From positions 147,305 to 211,304 of the forward strand of contig CAWJPD010000013.1 of the NCBI GenBank assembly GCA_963844635.1: DNA of 64,000 bases, read 5' to 3'. How positions within the stretch are numbered: position 1 is the stretch's first letter; every line of letters starts with the position of its first letter. This document shows positions 19,945 to 27,886 of this stretch, one piece after another. The notes beneath the pieces were generated by a model. That model was not told the DNA's origin. It did not search any database and saw only the letters and a program-made list of their open reading frames with translations. Source of the DNA: JAJPKK01 sp963844635 (lineage in GTDB: Bacteria; Pseudomonadota; Alphaproteobacteria; Rhizobiales; Xanthobacteraceae). Made by a program: the position numbers and the translations under genes.

Positions 19945-20435
19945 TGCGTAATCACCCTGATCTGCTGCTTGTTACGATCCCCGGAGCGGCCGCGTCCTGA
20001 TGACGCGCTGCAGCGTCGCGGCAGCGTCGTGGCGTGAAGGCCGCACGATGATGGCATAATGTCCCGCTTGGCGCGAAGCATTCGTGTGCAGGCGGCGGGG
20101 ATGCGCTTATCCGGTCGACTGCATGACCGCGTGCGTGATCGCGTTAAGGCTCCCGCGAAAATAACGGCCCCGATACGCGGCAGAAATCAGCGGCTTGATG
20201 CTGCGAACCGTCCCTGACCGATTGCGTCATTTTCGCGGCTACCTTTAATCACGCCCCCAATCGGCGCATTTTGCGTCGCGACCGGCGATCCTCTTCCGAG
20301 CAATCCGTCAAGCTGCTATGTGTCGCCACAAGATGACCGAGTGGCGACCAGTCCGTCGCGGATCAACTCCCGCGGCCGTTCACATCGGAGCAATCTGCAT
20401 TTTCGCGCGAACGCGGCGATACCCAGGGAGAACGC
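19945..20435. other. 491-base intergenic stretch, no gene recognised
   Basis: It lies between two divergent genes (FAH-like on minus, secreted paralogue on plus), so it should contain two promoters. I see no convincing coding frame, no tRNA and no member of the repeat families. The only clear signal is CAGGGAG at 20424-20430 ahead of ATG 20436. Confidence 0.5.
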
Positions 20436-21279
20436 ATGCCTGTCCGTAGCCCGATCCGTAAGCTCACCTTTGTCGCGATGCTGGGCACCGTGGCGCTTTG
20501 CGTCACGGCTCTGAGCGCAAGGGCTGCAGGATTCGAATTACCCTGATATGAAGGGCCAGTGGGAACGCACGTTTGTGCCGAACTGGGCGGCGAGAAACGA
20601 GAAGCCCCCGCTGACGCCGGAATACATGAAGGTCTTCCAGGACAACCTTTCCGTGATGGAAGACGGCGATCCCGGCAATGTGCCGTCGACCTACTGCGTG
20701 CCGCAAGGCATGCCGATGATGATGAACGCCTACGATCCGATGGAGATCATCGTCACGCCGGGGGTCACCTACATCCTGATCAGCCATGTCGATGACTCCT
20801 ATCGGCGCATCTACACCGACGGACGCGATTGGCCGACGGAGGTGACGCCGATCTTCACCGGCTACTCGATCGGCAAATGGATCGACGAAGACGGTGACGG
20901 CAAATTTGATGTGCTCGAAGTCGAGACCCGAGACATGCGCGCTCCGCATGCCTATGACGCGAGCGGCATTCCGTTCCATAGCGACAACCAGGCCGTGATC
21001 AAGGAACGCATCTATCTGGACAAGAACGACAAGAGCCTGCTGCACGACGACATCACGTCCTACGACCATGCCTTGACCCATCCGTGGACCAAGAATCGGG
21101 TCTACAAGCGCAATGCCAATCCGCGCCCGGTCTGGAACGAGGACGCCTGCTCGGCGGATAACTATTGGGTCCGCATCGGCGATGAGGCCTATTTCCTCAG
21201 CCCCGATCGCAAACTGATGCCGCTACGCAAGAACCAGCCGCCACCTGACCTCAAATTCTTCAAGCAGGAAGCGAAGTAG
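20436..21279 (+). CDS. secreted paralogue 1 of the 'YPDxxGQW' family, one frameshift
   Basis: The signal peptide (MPVRSPIRKLTFVAMLGTVA...) starts at ATG 20436 behind CAGGGAG. The mature part starts in another frame with DSNYPDMKGQW. Dropping one G in GGGCTGCAGG (about 20521-20527) gives SARAQDSNYPDMKGQW with a normal cleavage site and 280 residues in total. The family pattern is PPLTPEYMK, RRIYTDGRDWP, GYSIGKWIDEDGDGKFDVLE, ERIYLDKND, THPWT and a PPDLKFF end. It shares this with the neighbour at 21350 and the gene at 29539. I know no biochemical function; periplasmic location is inferred. Confidence 0.75.
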
Positions 21280-21349
21280 AGCGCGCGACCGGTTCTGGCG
21301 AAAGATCGCTTCGCACAGCGTGAATAAGCCGCAAGAGGGAGAGACCGTC

Positions 21350-22219
21350 ATGCTTAGCCGCAGCCGGATTGGCGCCATCGCGATAATGGCGGTGCTCTGT
21401 GCAAGTACAACCGGTGCGCGCGCGTTCGATGAGACCAAATATCCGGATTGGAAGGGACAATGGGTTCGGATCGGCAGTCCCACGACCAATTCCGAGCGCA
21501 ACCCCATTCCGTTCGATCCGACCAAGCCCTCGGGACTCGGCCAACAAGCGCCGCTGACGCCGGAATATCAGGCGATCTTCGCGGCCAATCTGAAAGCCCA
21601 ACAGGAAGGCAAACCGGGGACCGTCCCAACGTTCTCCTGTTTGTCGCCCGGCATGCCACGGGTGATGAACGGCTACGGGCAGATCGAATTCGTCATCACG
21701 CCCGAGACCACTCATGTCCTCCAGCAGCATATCCAAGACAATCGCCGCATCTTCACCGATGGGCGCACTTTCCCCGAGGAGATCGAACCAACCTTTCTCG
21801 GAACTTCGATCGGCAAATGGGTCGATACTGGCGGTGGCGGCAAATACGACACCCTCGAAGTCGAGACCCGTGGCTTTCGTGGACCACGCGCCTTCGACAG
21901 CAGCGGCCTTCCCCTTGATAAGGACAACGAGACAGTTGTGAATGAGCGCATCTATCTCGACAAGTCGGATCCCAATATTCTGCACGACGAGGAGACGGTT
22001 CACGATCACGCGCTGACGCGCCCATGGACGGTGGTCCAGAGCTATCGCCGCGTGCAGGACCCGCGGCCTTACTGGCACGAAGTGAACTGCTACGAGAACA
22101 ACAATCGCACTGAGATCGGCAACGAAATCTATATGATCGGCCCGGATGGCCTTCTGGCACCGACCCACAAGGATGAGCCGCCTCCGGATTTGCGCTTCTT
22201 CAAGAACTCGTCCAAGTGA
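21350..22219 (+). CDS. secreted paralogue 2 of the 'YPDxxGQW' family
   Basis: The intact 289-residue protein starts at 21350, with AGAGGGAGAG upstream, and has a signal peptide ending GARA. It then carries FDETKYPDWKGQWVRIGS, LTPEYQAIFAANL, MPRVMNGYGQIEFVITPE, RRIFTDGRTFPEEIEP, GTSIGKWVDTGGGGKYD, ERIYLDKSDPNILHDEE, RPWTVVQSYRR and a CYENNN motif before the PPDLRFF end. It lies 70 bases behind paralogue 1, so the two probably form an operon. The repeated 'D-G-D/G-G-K-x-D' stretch resembles a Ca-loop only loosely. Function unknown. Confidence 0.8.
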   Translation: MLSRSRIGAIAIMAVLCASTTGARAFDETKYPDWKGQWVRIGSPTTNSERNPIPFDPTKPSGLGQQAPLTPEYQAIFAANLKAQQEGKPGTVPTFSCLSPGMPRVMNGYGQIEFVITPETTHVLQQHIQDNRRIFTDGRTFPEEIEPTFLGTSIGKWVDTGGGGKYDTLEVETRGFRGPRAFDSSGLPLDKDNETVVNERIYLDKSDPNILHDEETVHDHALTRPWTVVQSYRRVQDPRPYWHEVNCYENNNRTEIGNEIYMIGPDGLLAPTHKDEPPPDLRFFKNSSK

Positions 22220-22283
22220 AGTGATTCCCGGGGCCGGAGCAAAGAGAGGCGAACGCGCGACCTCTGATGGCAGAGCCTCGCGA

Positions 22284-22324
22284 CTGGATTCCGGGTTCGC
22301 CACTGGGTCGCCCCGGAATGACAG
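22284..22324 (+). repeat. third repeat family (ATTCCGGGTTCG...CCCCGGAATGAC)
   Basis: CTGGATTCCGGGTTCG and CGCCCCGGAATGAC form an imperfect inverted repeat between two convergent genes. A second copy in opposite orientation is at 63671-63711. Elements of this type are dispersed in many Hyphomicrobiales genomes. Confidence 0.7.
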
Positions 22325-22333
22325 CAAACGCGC

Positions 22334-23107
22334 CTACATCGGCTTCTGATATTTCAGCACGAACTCGTCGACCGGCCCGGTCGGACGCTGGGTGGAGAAG
22401 TCCCGCGCATCCTCGGGGTGGTTCCAGAAATTGCCTTCGGCGGCGAGCTTGAAACCGGCCGCCTCCACTTCGCGGCGCAGCGTGCTTTCATCGATCCTAT
22501 GCAGCGACTTGCCGACCGAGATATCGGCGCCCGGCTTGGCCGAATGATCGGCAATGACGAGAATTCCTCCAGGCTTGAGCGCAGAGAACATCTTTCGGTT
22601 CATCGCAGCGCGATCGACGTCGAGATAGGTGGTGTCGTGGTAGAAGAACAGGAAGGTGATCATGTCGAGATCGTGCACGTCGACCGGCACGGGATCATCG
22701 AAAGGCCGCACCAATTGGGACGCGTCTTTCATCGCCGGCTTCGTCAGCCTCATATCGAGACCGGCCCGCGCGCGTGCGAACTGGTCCGGCGGGTTCTGGC
22801 CATAGACATGGCCATCCGGCGCCACGGCGCGGGCATCCAGCTCGGTGCTGTAACCGCCTCCCGCGCCCATATCGAGCACCTTCATCCCCGGCCGCAATCC
22901 GGCGAATTGGAGAAGCGGCAGCGGATCGCGACGCTTGTCGGTCTCGCGGTCGACCTCGCTGCGATCGGGCGCAGCAAGGAGTGTCGCATAGTTGGGCGCG
23001 CCCGCCTGCGCGTATGCTTGCGGGACATTCTCCGCGGCGACGGCGAGCATGATAAGGGCGGCGGCGGTGGCGCCGGACCGGCCTGCGCCGGCAACAATTC
23101 CGATCAT
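22334..23107 (-). CDS. exported SAM-dependent methyltransferase-like protein
   Basis: ATG 23107 has AGGAGG 7 bases upstream. The N-terminus is a signal-like hydrophobic stretch (SGATAAALIMLAVAAENVPQ) followed by AYAQAG. The body is a class I methyltransferase: PGMKVLDMGAGGGYSTE (SAM loop), DLDMITFLFFYHD and LKPGGILVIADHSAKPG. Length is 257 residues. An exported methyltransferase is odd because SAM is cytoplasmic, yet similar proteins are common in Proteobacteria. It lies 118 bases behind the PQQ dehydrogenase stop on the same strand and may share its transcript. Confidence 0.8.
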   Translation of the reverse strand: MIGIVAGAGRSGATAAALIMLAVAAENVPQAYAQAGAPNYATLLAAPDRSEVDRETDKRRDPLPLLQFAGLRPGMKVLDMGAGGGYSTELDARAVAPDGHVYGQNPPDQFARARAGLDMRLTKPAMKDASQLVRPFDDPVPVDVHDLDMITFLFFYHDTTYLDVDRAAMNRKMFSALKPGGILVIADHSAKPGADISVGKSLHRIDESTLRREVEAAGFKLAAEGNFWNHPEDARDFSTQRPTGPVDEFVLKYQKPM

Positions 23108-23225
23108 TGGGTTTCCTCCTTTTTGCGCCGTCTTCCCTGATCGAACCTCGACATGAAGCAAGCGGTCTTGGCCGCGTTCCTCCGCTCACCGCGGGAGAAC
23201 CGGCAGGGAACGCCGTGGGCCGCCG

Positions 23226-24891
23226 CTACTGCGGCATCAGGGCGAAGGTCCAGAGCGATCCGCCAGTCGGCACCTTGTTGTTGACGGCGCGGCGCGCGAG
23301 GATGCCGCCGAGACCGGACGCAACCGTCACGTATTGCCGGCCGCCATGCGTGTAGGTGACGGCCGTCGAATTGACGCCCGAACTGGTCTGGAATTGCCAA
23401 AGTGTCTTTCCGGTGTCCTCGTCGAGCGCCAAAAATTCGCCGGTAAGTTTTCCGGTGAATACCAGCCCGCCCCCGGTGACCAGCATGCCCGCGGAGCTTG
23501 GTATCTCGGTCAGCGGCAGTTCCCATTTCCGCTGTCCGGTGATCGGGTCCAGGGCGATGTAATAGCCGACCACCTCGCCAGGCGTGATCGTCGGCTGGCG
23601 TGCATTGACGCCGGTCGTGCTGTCGCCGATCACGAACGGCTTGGGCGGCGCGAGCTGCTGGATGCGCGGCAAGTCCCACGGCGCAGCATAGACAGTCCCC
23701 TTCATCGGATTGAATGCGATCGGCACCGCATTGGAGCCGCGTGACGGGAAGATTTCGAACTTCGCTGCCGGCCAGGAAATCCTTGTAGACGCCGGTCAGC
23801 AACGGTCGGCCGCTGGCAGGGTCGATCCCGCTCGCCCAGTTCACCTTGGTGTAGGGATGCGCGGTGATCAATTTGCAATTGGTGCGATCCACCACATACA
23901 TGAAGCCATTCTTGTTCGACTGGATCATCACCTTGCGCATCTCGCCATTGATGCGCAGGTCGGCGAGCACCTGCTCGTCGGTGCCGTCGACATCGTAAAC
24001 ATCGTTCGGCGTGTACTGGTAGTAGCACGCGATCTCGCCGGTTTTCGGCCGGATCGCGAGCACGCTCGAGGTGTAGAGGCTGTCCAGCCCCTGGCGCGGG
24101 CGCGGATCGTAGGGTTCGGCATTGCCGGTACCCCAATAGACGAGATCCAGCTGCGGATCGTAGGATCCCGAACGCCAAGTCGGGCCGCCGCCATATTTCC
24201 AGGCATCGCTGTTTGCCGGCCACGTCTCCGAGCCGGGCTCGCCCGGCGCCGGAATGGTGTAGCGGCGCCACAGCTTCTCGCCGGTATCCGGGTTCCAGCC
24301 ATCGAGGAAACCCCGCGTCGTCGACTCGCCACCGGCCATGCCGGAGATCAGTACGCCATTGGCGACGATCGGCGCGCCGCTCGAGTGATAGCCCTCCTTC
24401 CATTCGGCGAATTTCTGATTCCACAACACCCGGCCGTCCTTCAAGTCCAGCGCGACGAGGTGATTGTCGACGGTGACGCGGAACAGCTTGCCGTTGTAGA
24501 TTGCCGGCGCGCCGCGGTAGATCGCGTTGGCGGCGCGCGTGTTGCCGGGTTCGTTCTGTACCGGCGTTCGCCAGATCTGCCGGCCTGTCGCGACATCGAT
24601 GGCGAAGGTCCACTTGGCGTTGATGGCGTAAATGACGCCATCATAGACGACGGGTGCGGCGAGTTCACCGCTGTCGTTCATCAGGCTCGTGCTCCAGATC
24701 GGCACCAGCCGTTTCACGTTCGATTTGTTGATCTCGGCAAGCGGGCTGTAGTTCTGCCGAGAAAGACCCATGCTCTGAGTCAGGACATTGTCGGTGTCCT
24801 TGCCGTCATTGTTGAGTTCTTCGGTCGTCTGGCCCATGGCGAGGACGGGCGATAAGGCAAAGACGGTCGCGAGCAGCCAGCTTATTCGCAT
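23226..24891 (-). CDS. PQQ-dependent alcohol dehydrogenase (XoxF/ExaA-like), one frameshift
   Basis: ATG 24891 follows GGGGAGG and encodes a signal peptide (MRISWLLATVFALSPVLAMG). The beta-propeller shows tryptophan-docking repeats such as NGKLFRVTVDNHLVALDLKD and GFLDGWNPDTGEKLWR. The active-site stretch TPNDVYDVDGTDE has Asp at both positions of the D-x-D pair that marks lanthanide-type enzymes (XoxF/PedH). The vicinal Cys pair of methanol dehydrogenases is replaced by AANAIYRG. The frame breaks near 23765-23775; a one-base correction links FLAG to AAKFEIFPSRGSNAVP and gives about 554 residues. It is periplasmic; the substrate is unknown. Confidence 0.85.
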
Positions 24892-25094
24892 GATCGGCCT
24901 CCCCTTTTGGACGATTGGCATATCCAGGTGTGCTGGAAGAACATTTTGCCCGATCGAGGGCGCCTGGGAAATGGAATTTTGCGCCGACGGACAGCGCCTT
25001 GATAGGAGCCTGCATATGGCGCGGGCAGTTCGGGTCCCCGCACGCCGCGAGATCATATGCGCGGGTTAGGCACCTATCGCTACTGCATCCAGCT

Positions 25095-25487
25095 TCACGC
25101 AAGTTCGACACGTATGTGGCGCTTAGCTGTTACGGCGAGCCGTTGGTCACGTGTCAACAACGGTGCATCGAGCGCTTCGGCGAGGGCGACATAGACTGCG
25201 TCGTAAGCGCTGAAATTGTTCCGCAAGTCCCACACACGCGTCAGAAGAAATGTATGTGAGTGCCGTTAAATTGGAAGATCCTCGAGATCGACGAGGGCCG
25301 CACTGCCGCGCTCCCTATCAATTTCTCGCGCGAGGACGTACCGGCGCAGAACGTGCGCCACCTGGACATCGAGAAGATGGGGCGCGTGCAGCGTCTGCCG
25401 AACCCCGAAAAGGCGGGTTTCCACGGCCCCCGCCCCCGGAGTGCGCAGAAGTACCTCCAGTACCGCCGATGCGTCGACGACGATCAC
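25095..25487 (-). pseudogene. VapC-type PIN-domain toxin with an in-frame TAA at codon 74
   Basis: Starting at GTG 25487, the frame reads VIVVDASAVLEVLL (first Asp and Glu of the PIN site), meets TAA at 25266-25268, then continues in the same frame for 56 more codons. That second part is ...NNFSAYDAVYVALAEAL, then LLTRDQRLAV, ending TGA at 25095-25097. Ignoring the stop, the product is 130 residues, the canonical VapC length, with all four acidic PIN residues present. The start overlaps the antitoxin stop by 4 bases (GTGA). As sequenced the toxin would be truncated to 73 residues and inactive. Confidence 0.82.
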
Positions 25488-25714
25488 CTTTGGTCACGTT
25501 CGGCACGGATGATGTCGGCGGGCGCGACAGACGGGGTCACGCGCGAACGAAGCTCCAAGCGATGCCGCAATTCCTCAAGTGTCGGGTGCTCTGCAATCTC
25601 CCTAATTTCTCGGAGGAGATAGTCGGATAAGGACATTCCGGCCAACGCGGCGCGCGACTTCAAACGGCGGTGCAACAAGTCCGGCACATTGCGAATTTAA
25701 ATCATCGTAGACAT
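25484..25714 (-). pseudogene. FitA/VapB-like RHH antitoxin, TAA at codon 6 or GTG start
   Basis: Reading from ATG 25714 gives MSTMI, then TAA (25697-25699), then IRNVPDLLHRRLKSRAALAG and MSLSDYLLREI, the ribbon-helix-helix start of FitA-like antitoxins. Family members usually begin with a 'tlxIRNVPDxlhrrLK' strand, so the TAA falls inside the expected first beta-strand. Translation could instead begin at GTG 25687 (MPDLLHRR), which would lose most of the DNA-binding strand. The C-terminal half is the usual toxin-neutralising tail. It overlaps the toxin start by 4 bases. Confidence 0.78.
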
Positions 25715-25726
25715 GTCAAAAACATA

Positions 25727-25750
25727 GTTGCATGTGATGCACATGTCAAC
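25727..25750. promoter_or_regulatory. inverted repeat, candidate VapB operator
   Basis: GTTGCATGTG-ATG-CACATGTCAAC is a near-perfect inverted repeat 13 bases upstream of the antitoxin ATG. A further GACATGTC palindrome lies at 25710-25717, across that ATG. VapB/FitA antitoxins autoregulate by binding such palindromes, so this is a plausible operator. The divergent adenylate cyclase gene begins 230 bases away. Confidence 0.5.
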
Positions 25751-25979
25751 CTGGTTGGCTCGGTTGGCTGCGTTCACGATCATCGCGCGGTCATGCCGCT
25801 CAAATTCGCCCTTTCGACGGCGCGGCGTAGTACCGGGCGTCCCTGATATTCGGCCGCATCGATGGCCTGCCGGCGGAAACGGCGCGGGCGTTGCTCAGAT
25901 GCGGCCTTGACGGGTCTGGTAATCTGTCGCGGTGCGGCATATGTGCCGGGAGCCTTTGATCGCGCGTGCGGAGAAGCAA

Positions 25980-27728
25980 ATGCCAGAGAGCCATTCGCGC
26001 CGGCTCGCGGCGATTTTGGCCGCGGACATCGCGGGTTACAGCGCCCTGATGGGCGCAGATGAAGCGCGCACGGTCAGCGATCTCAAGGGCCATCAGGCGG
26101 TCGTCTTGCCGATGGTCGGAGATTTCGGCGGACGCATCATCGATACTGCCGGAGATGGCCTGCTTGCCGAGTTTTCCAGTGTGGTGAACGCGGCCGAATG
26201 TGCCGCCGCCATTCAGCGCGCCATGGCCGAACGGAATGAGGCAATCGAACCGGCACGGCGCATGCGCTTCCGGATGGGCATCAATCTGGGCGATGTCATC
26301 TACGACGAGAAAAGGATTTTCGGCGACGGCATCAACGTGGCGGCGCGCCTCGAGTCGATCGCCGATCCCGGCGGCATCTACGTTTCCGGAAAGGTTCATG
26401 ATGAACTGCGAGGCAAGACCGATTTCGCCTATGACGATCTTGGCGACCGGCAACTGAAGAACATCGCGCAACCGGTTCGGGTCTATGGCATCCGGCTGGG
26501 TGAAGCTTCGGCGCCTCAAGCGCATACCGCTGCGGACGGCAGACCATCGATCGCAGTGCTGCCATTCACCAATATGTCGGGCGATGCCGAACAGGAATAT
26601 TTTTCCGACGGCATCAGCGAGGACATCATCACCGATTTGTCCAAGGTCGCCGGCCTCACCGTGATCGCGCGAAACTCCAGTTTCACCTACAAGGGACGCG
26701 CGGTTGACGTTCGCACGGTCGGCCGCGAACTCAACGTGCGCTCCGTGCTCGAAGGCTCGATTCGGCGCTCCGGGAAGCGGGTACGGATCACCGCGCAGCT
26801 CATCGACGCGCCGACCGGCGGGCATGTCTGGGCCGAGCGGTACGACCGTGACCTAACCGACATATTCGAGGTCCAGGACGACGTTACCCATCGGATCGTC
26901 GAGGCGCTGAAGGTGACGCTCAGCCCGGCCGAAAAGGAACTGCTTGCCGACAATGAGCCTTGCGATGTCGGCGCTTACGATTGCGTTCTGCGCGGCCGCG
27001 AGGTCCTGCTGGGACCGCACAAGAGTCGCGAAACCTTCGAGGAGGCAAAGAAATGCTTTCTAAAAGCGTTGAAGGCCGATCCCAACTACGCGAAGGCCTA
27101 TGCGGCTCTCGGGCTAGCTCACATTTTCGATTATCAAAATCGCTGGAGCGATAATCCGGACCGGTCGCTTGCGACCGCAAAGGAGAACGCGGAACTCGCG
27201 ATCGCGAAGGATGCCAAGGAGCCGCTGGCCCACTTGTTGAGGGCAATGGTCGCTATTATGGAGGGAGAACTTGAAGAGGCGAAATCTCGCATCGATCTCG
27301 CGCTGTCGCTTAATCCCAATTCAGCCTTGGCCTACAGTGTCCTTGGCAATCTGCTCAATCACTCGGGCCGGTCGCTCGAAGCCATTCCGGTCATCGAGCG
27401 CGCGATGCGCCTTGACCCTGCAGGAGTTTCACAACACCTTCATTTTCTCGGAACTGCTTATTTGCTCGCCGGAAAGTATGAAACCGCCGCAACCCTCCTC
27501 AAGCAACGGATCGCTCTCGTTCCGGAAACCGATTTCAGCCGCGTGATGCTCGCCTCCGCACTTGGCCACCTTGGCGAACGCGATGAGGCACGGCGGGTTT
27601 GGAACGAGGTTCGCGAGGTCAATCCGAAGTATAATTTCAGCGAACATTTTGCTCGGCAGACCTTTCGGCCCGAGGACATGAAGCGCATCTCCGCTGGCCT
27701 CGCCAGCGCGGGCGTTTCGGCGGCATAG
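25980..27728 (+). CDS. class III adenylate/guanylate cyclase with TPR domain
   Basis: The 582-residue protein starts with RRLAAILAADIAGYSALMG, the class III cyclase motif with the first metal Asp. The second metal Asp lies in MGINLGDVIYDEKR, followed by GDGINVAARLESIADPGGIY. Residues about 185-310 form a TolB-N-like region (PSIAVLPFTNMSGDAEQEYF). From about 330 to 560 there are TPR repeats (FLKALKADPNYAKAYAALGL, DLALSLNPNSALAYSVLGNL). This layout is highly amplified in Bradyrhizobium. I chose ATG 25980 because GGAGAAG precedes it; an in-frame ATG at 25932 is possible. It is soluble, with no transmembrane segment. Confidence 0.9.
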   Translation: MPESHSRRLAAILAADIAGYSALMGADEARTVSDLKGHQAVVLPMVGDFGGRIIDTAGDGLLAEFSSVVNAAECAAAIQRAMAERNEAIEPARRMRFRMGINLGDVIYDEKRIFGDGINVAARLESIADPGGIYVSGKVHDELRGKTDFAYDDLGDRQLKNIAQPVRVYGIRLGEASAPQAHTAADGRPSIAVLPFTNMSGDAEQEYFSDGISEDIITDLSKVAGLTVIARNSSFTYKGRAVDVRTVGRELNVRSVLEGSIRRSGKRVRITAQLIDAPTGGHVWAERYDRDLTDIFEVQDDVTHRIVEALKVTLSPAEKELLADNEPCDVGAYDCVLRGREVLLGPHKSRETFEEAKKCFLKALKADPNYAKAYAALGLAHIFDYQNRWSDNPDRSLATAKENAELAIAKDAKEPLAHLLRAMVAIMEGELEEAKSRIDLALSLNPNSALAYSVLGNLLNHSGRSLEAIPVIERAMRLDPAGVSQHLHFLGTAYLLAGKYETAATLLKQRIALVPETDFSRVMLASALGHLGERDEARRVWNEVREVNPKYNFSEHFARQTFRPEDMKRISAGLASAGVSAA

Positions 27729-27741
27729 GAATTGCGGCGAT

Positions 27742-27886
27742 TAGCGCCTGATCCCGTAAAGTTGCAGACTTTTCGGACAAGATCATGCAAAATCAACACG
27801 CATCCGTCGTCGAGCGCAGTCCGCGACGGGTGCGCAGAACAATAATAGAGCGGGAAGCGATTCAACCTGAACGCATCCCGCTCTAG
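27742..27886 (-). repeat. three-hairpin repeat, long form (copy 3), IS landing site
   Basis: A complete C-B-A copy from TAGCGCCTGATCCCG to GCATCCCGCTCTAG. Its terminal CTAG (27883-27886) is the left target duplication of the IS1182-family element that follows. On the far side of the element the sequence resumes as CTAGAGCGGGAT (29448 onward), so the empty site would have been the palindrome ATCCCGCTCTAGAGCGGGAT. Confidence 0.9.

Noticed and set aside
24892..25094. additional small gene between the PQQ dehydrogenase and the VapC remnant
   Set aside because: Short frames here lack a ribosome binding site and any family signal.
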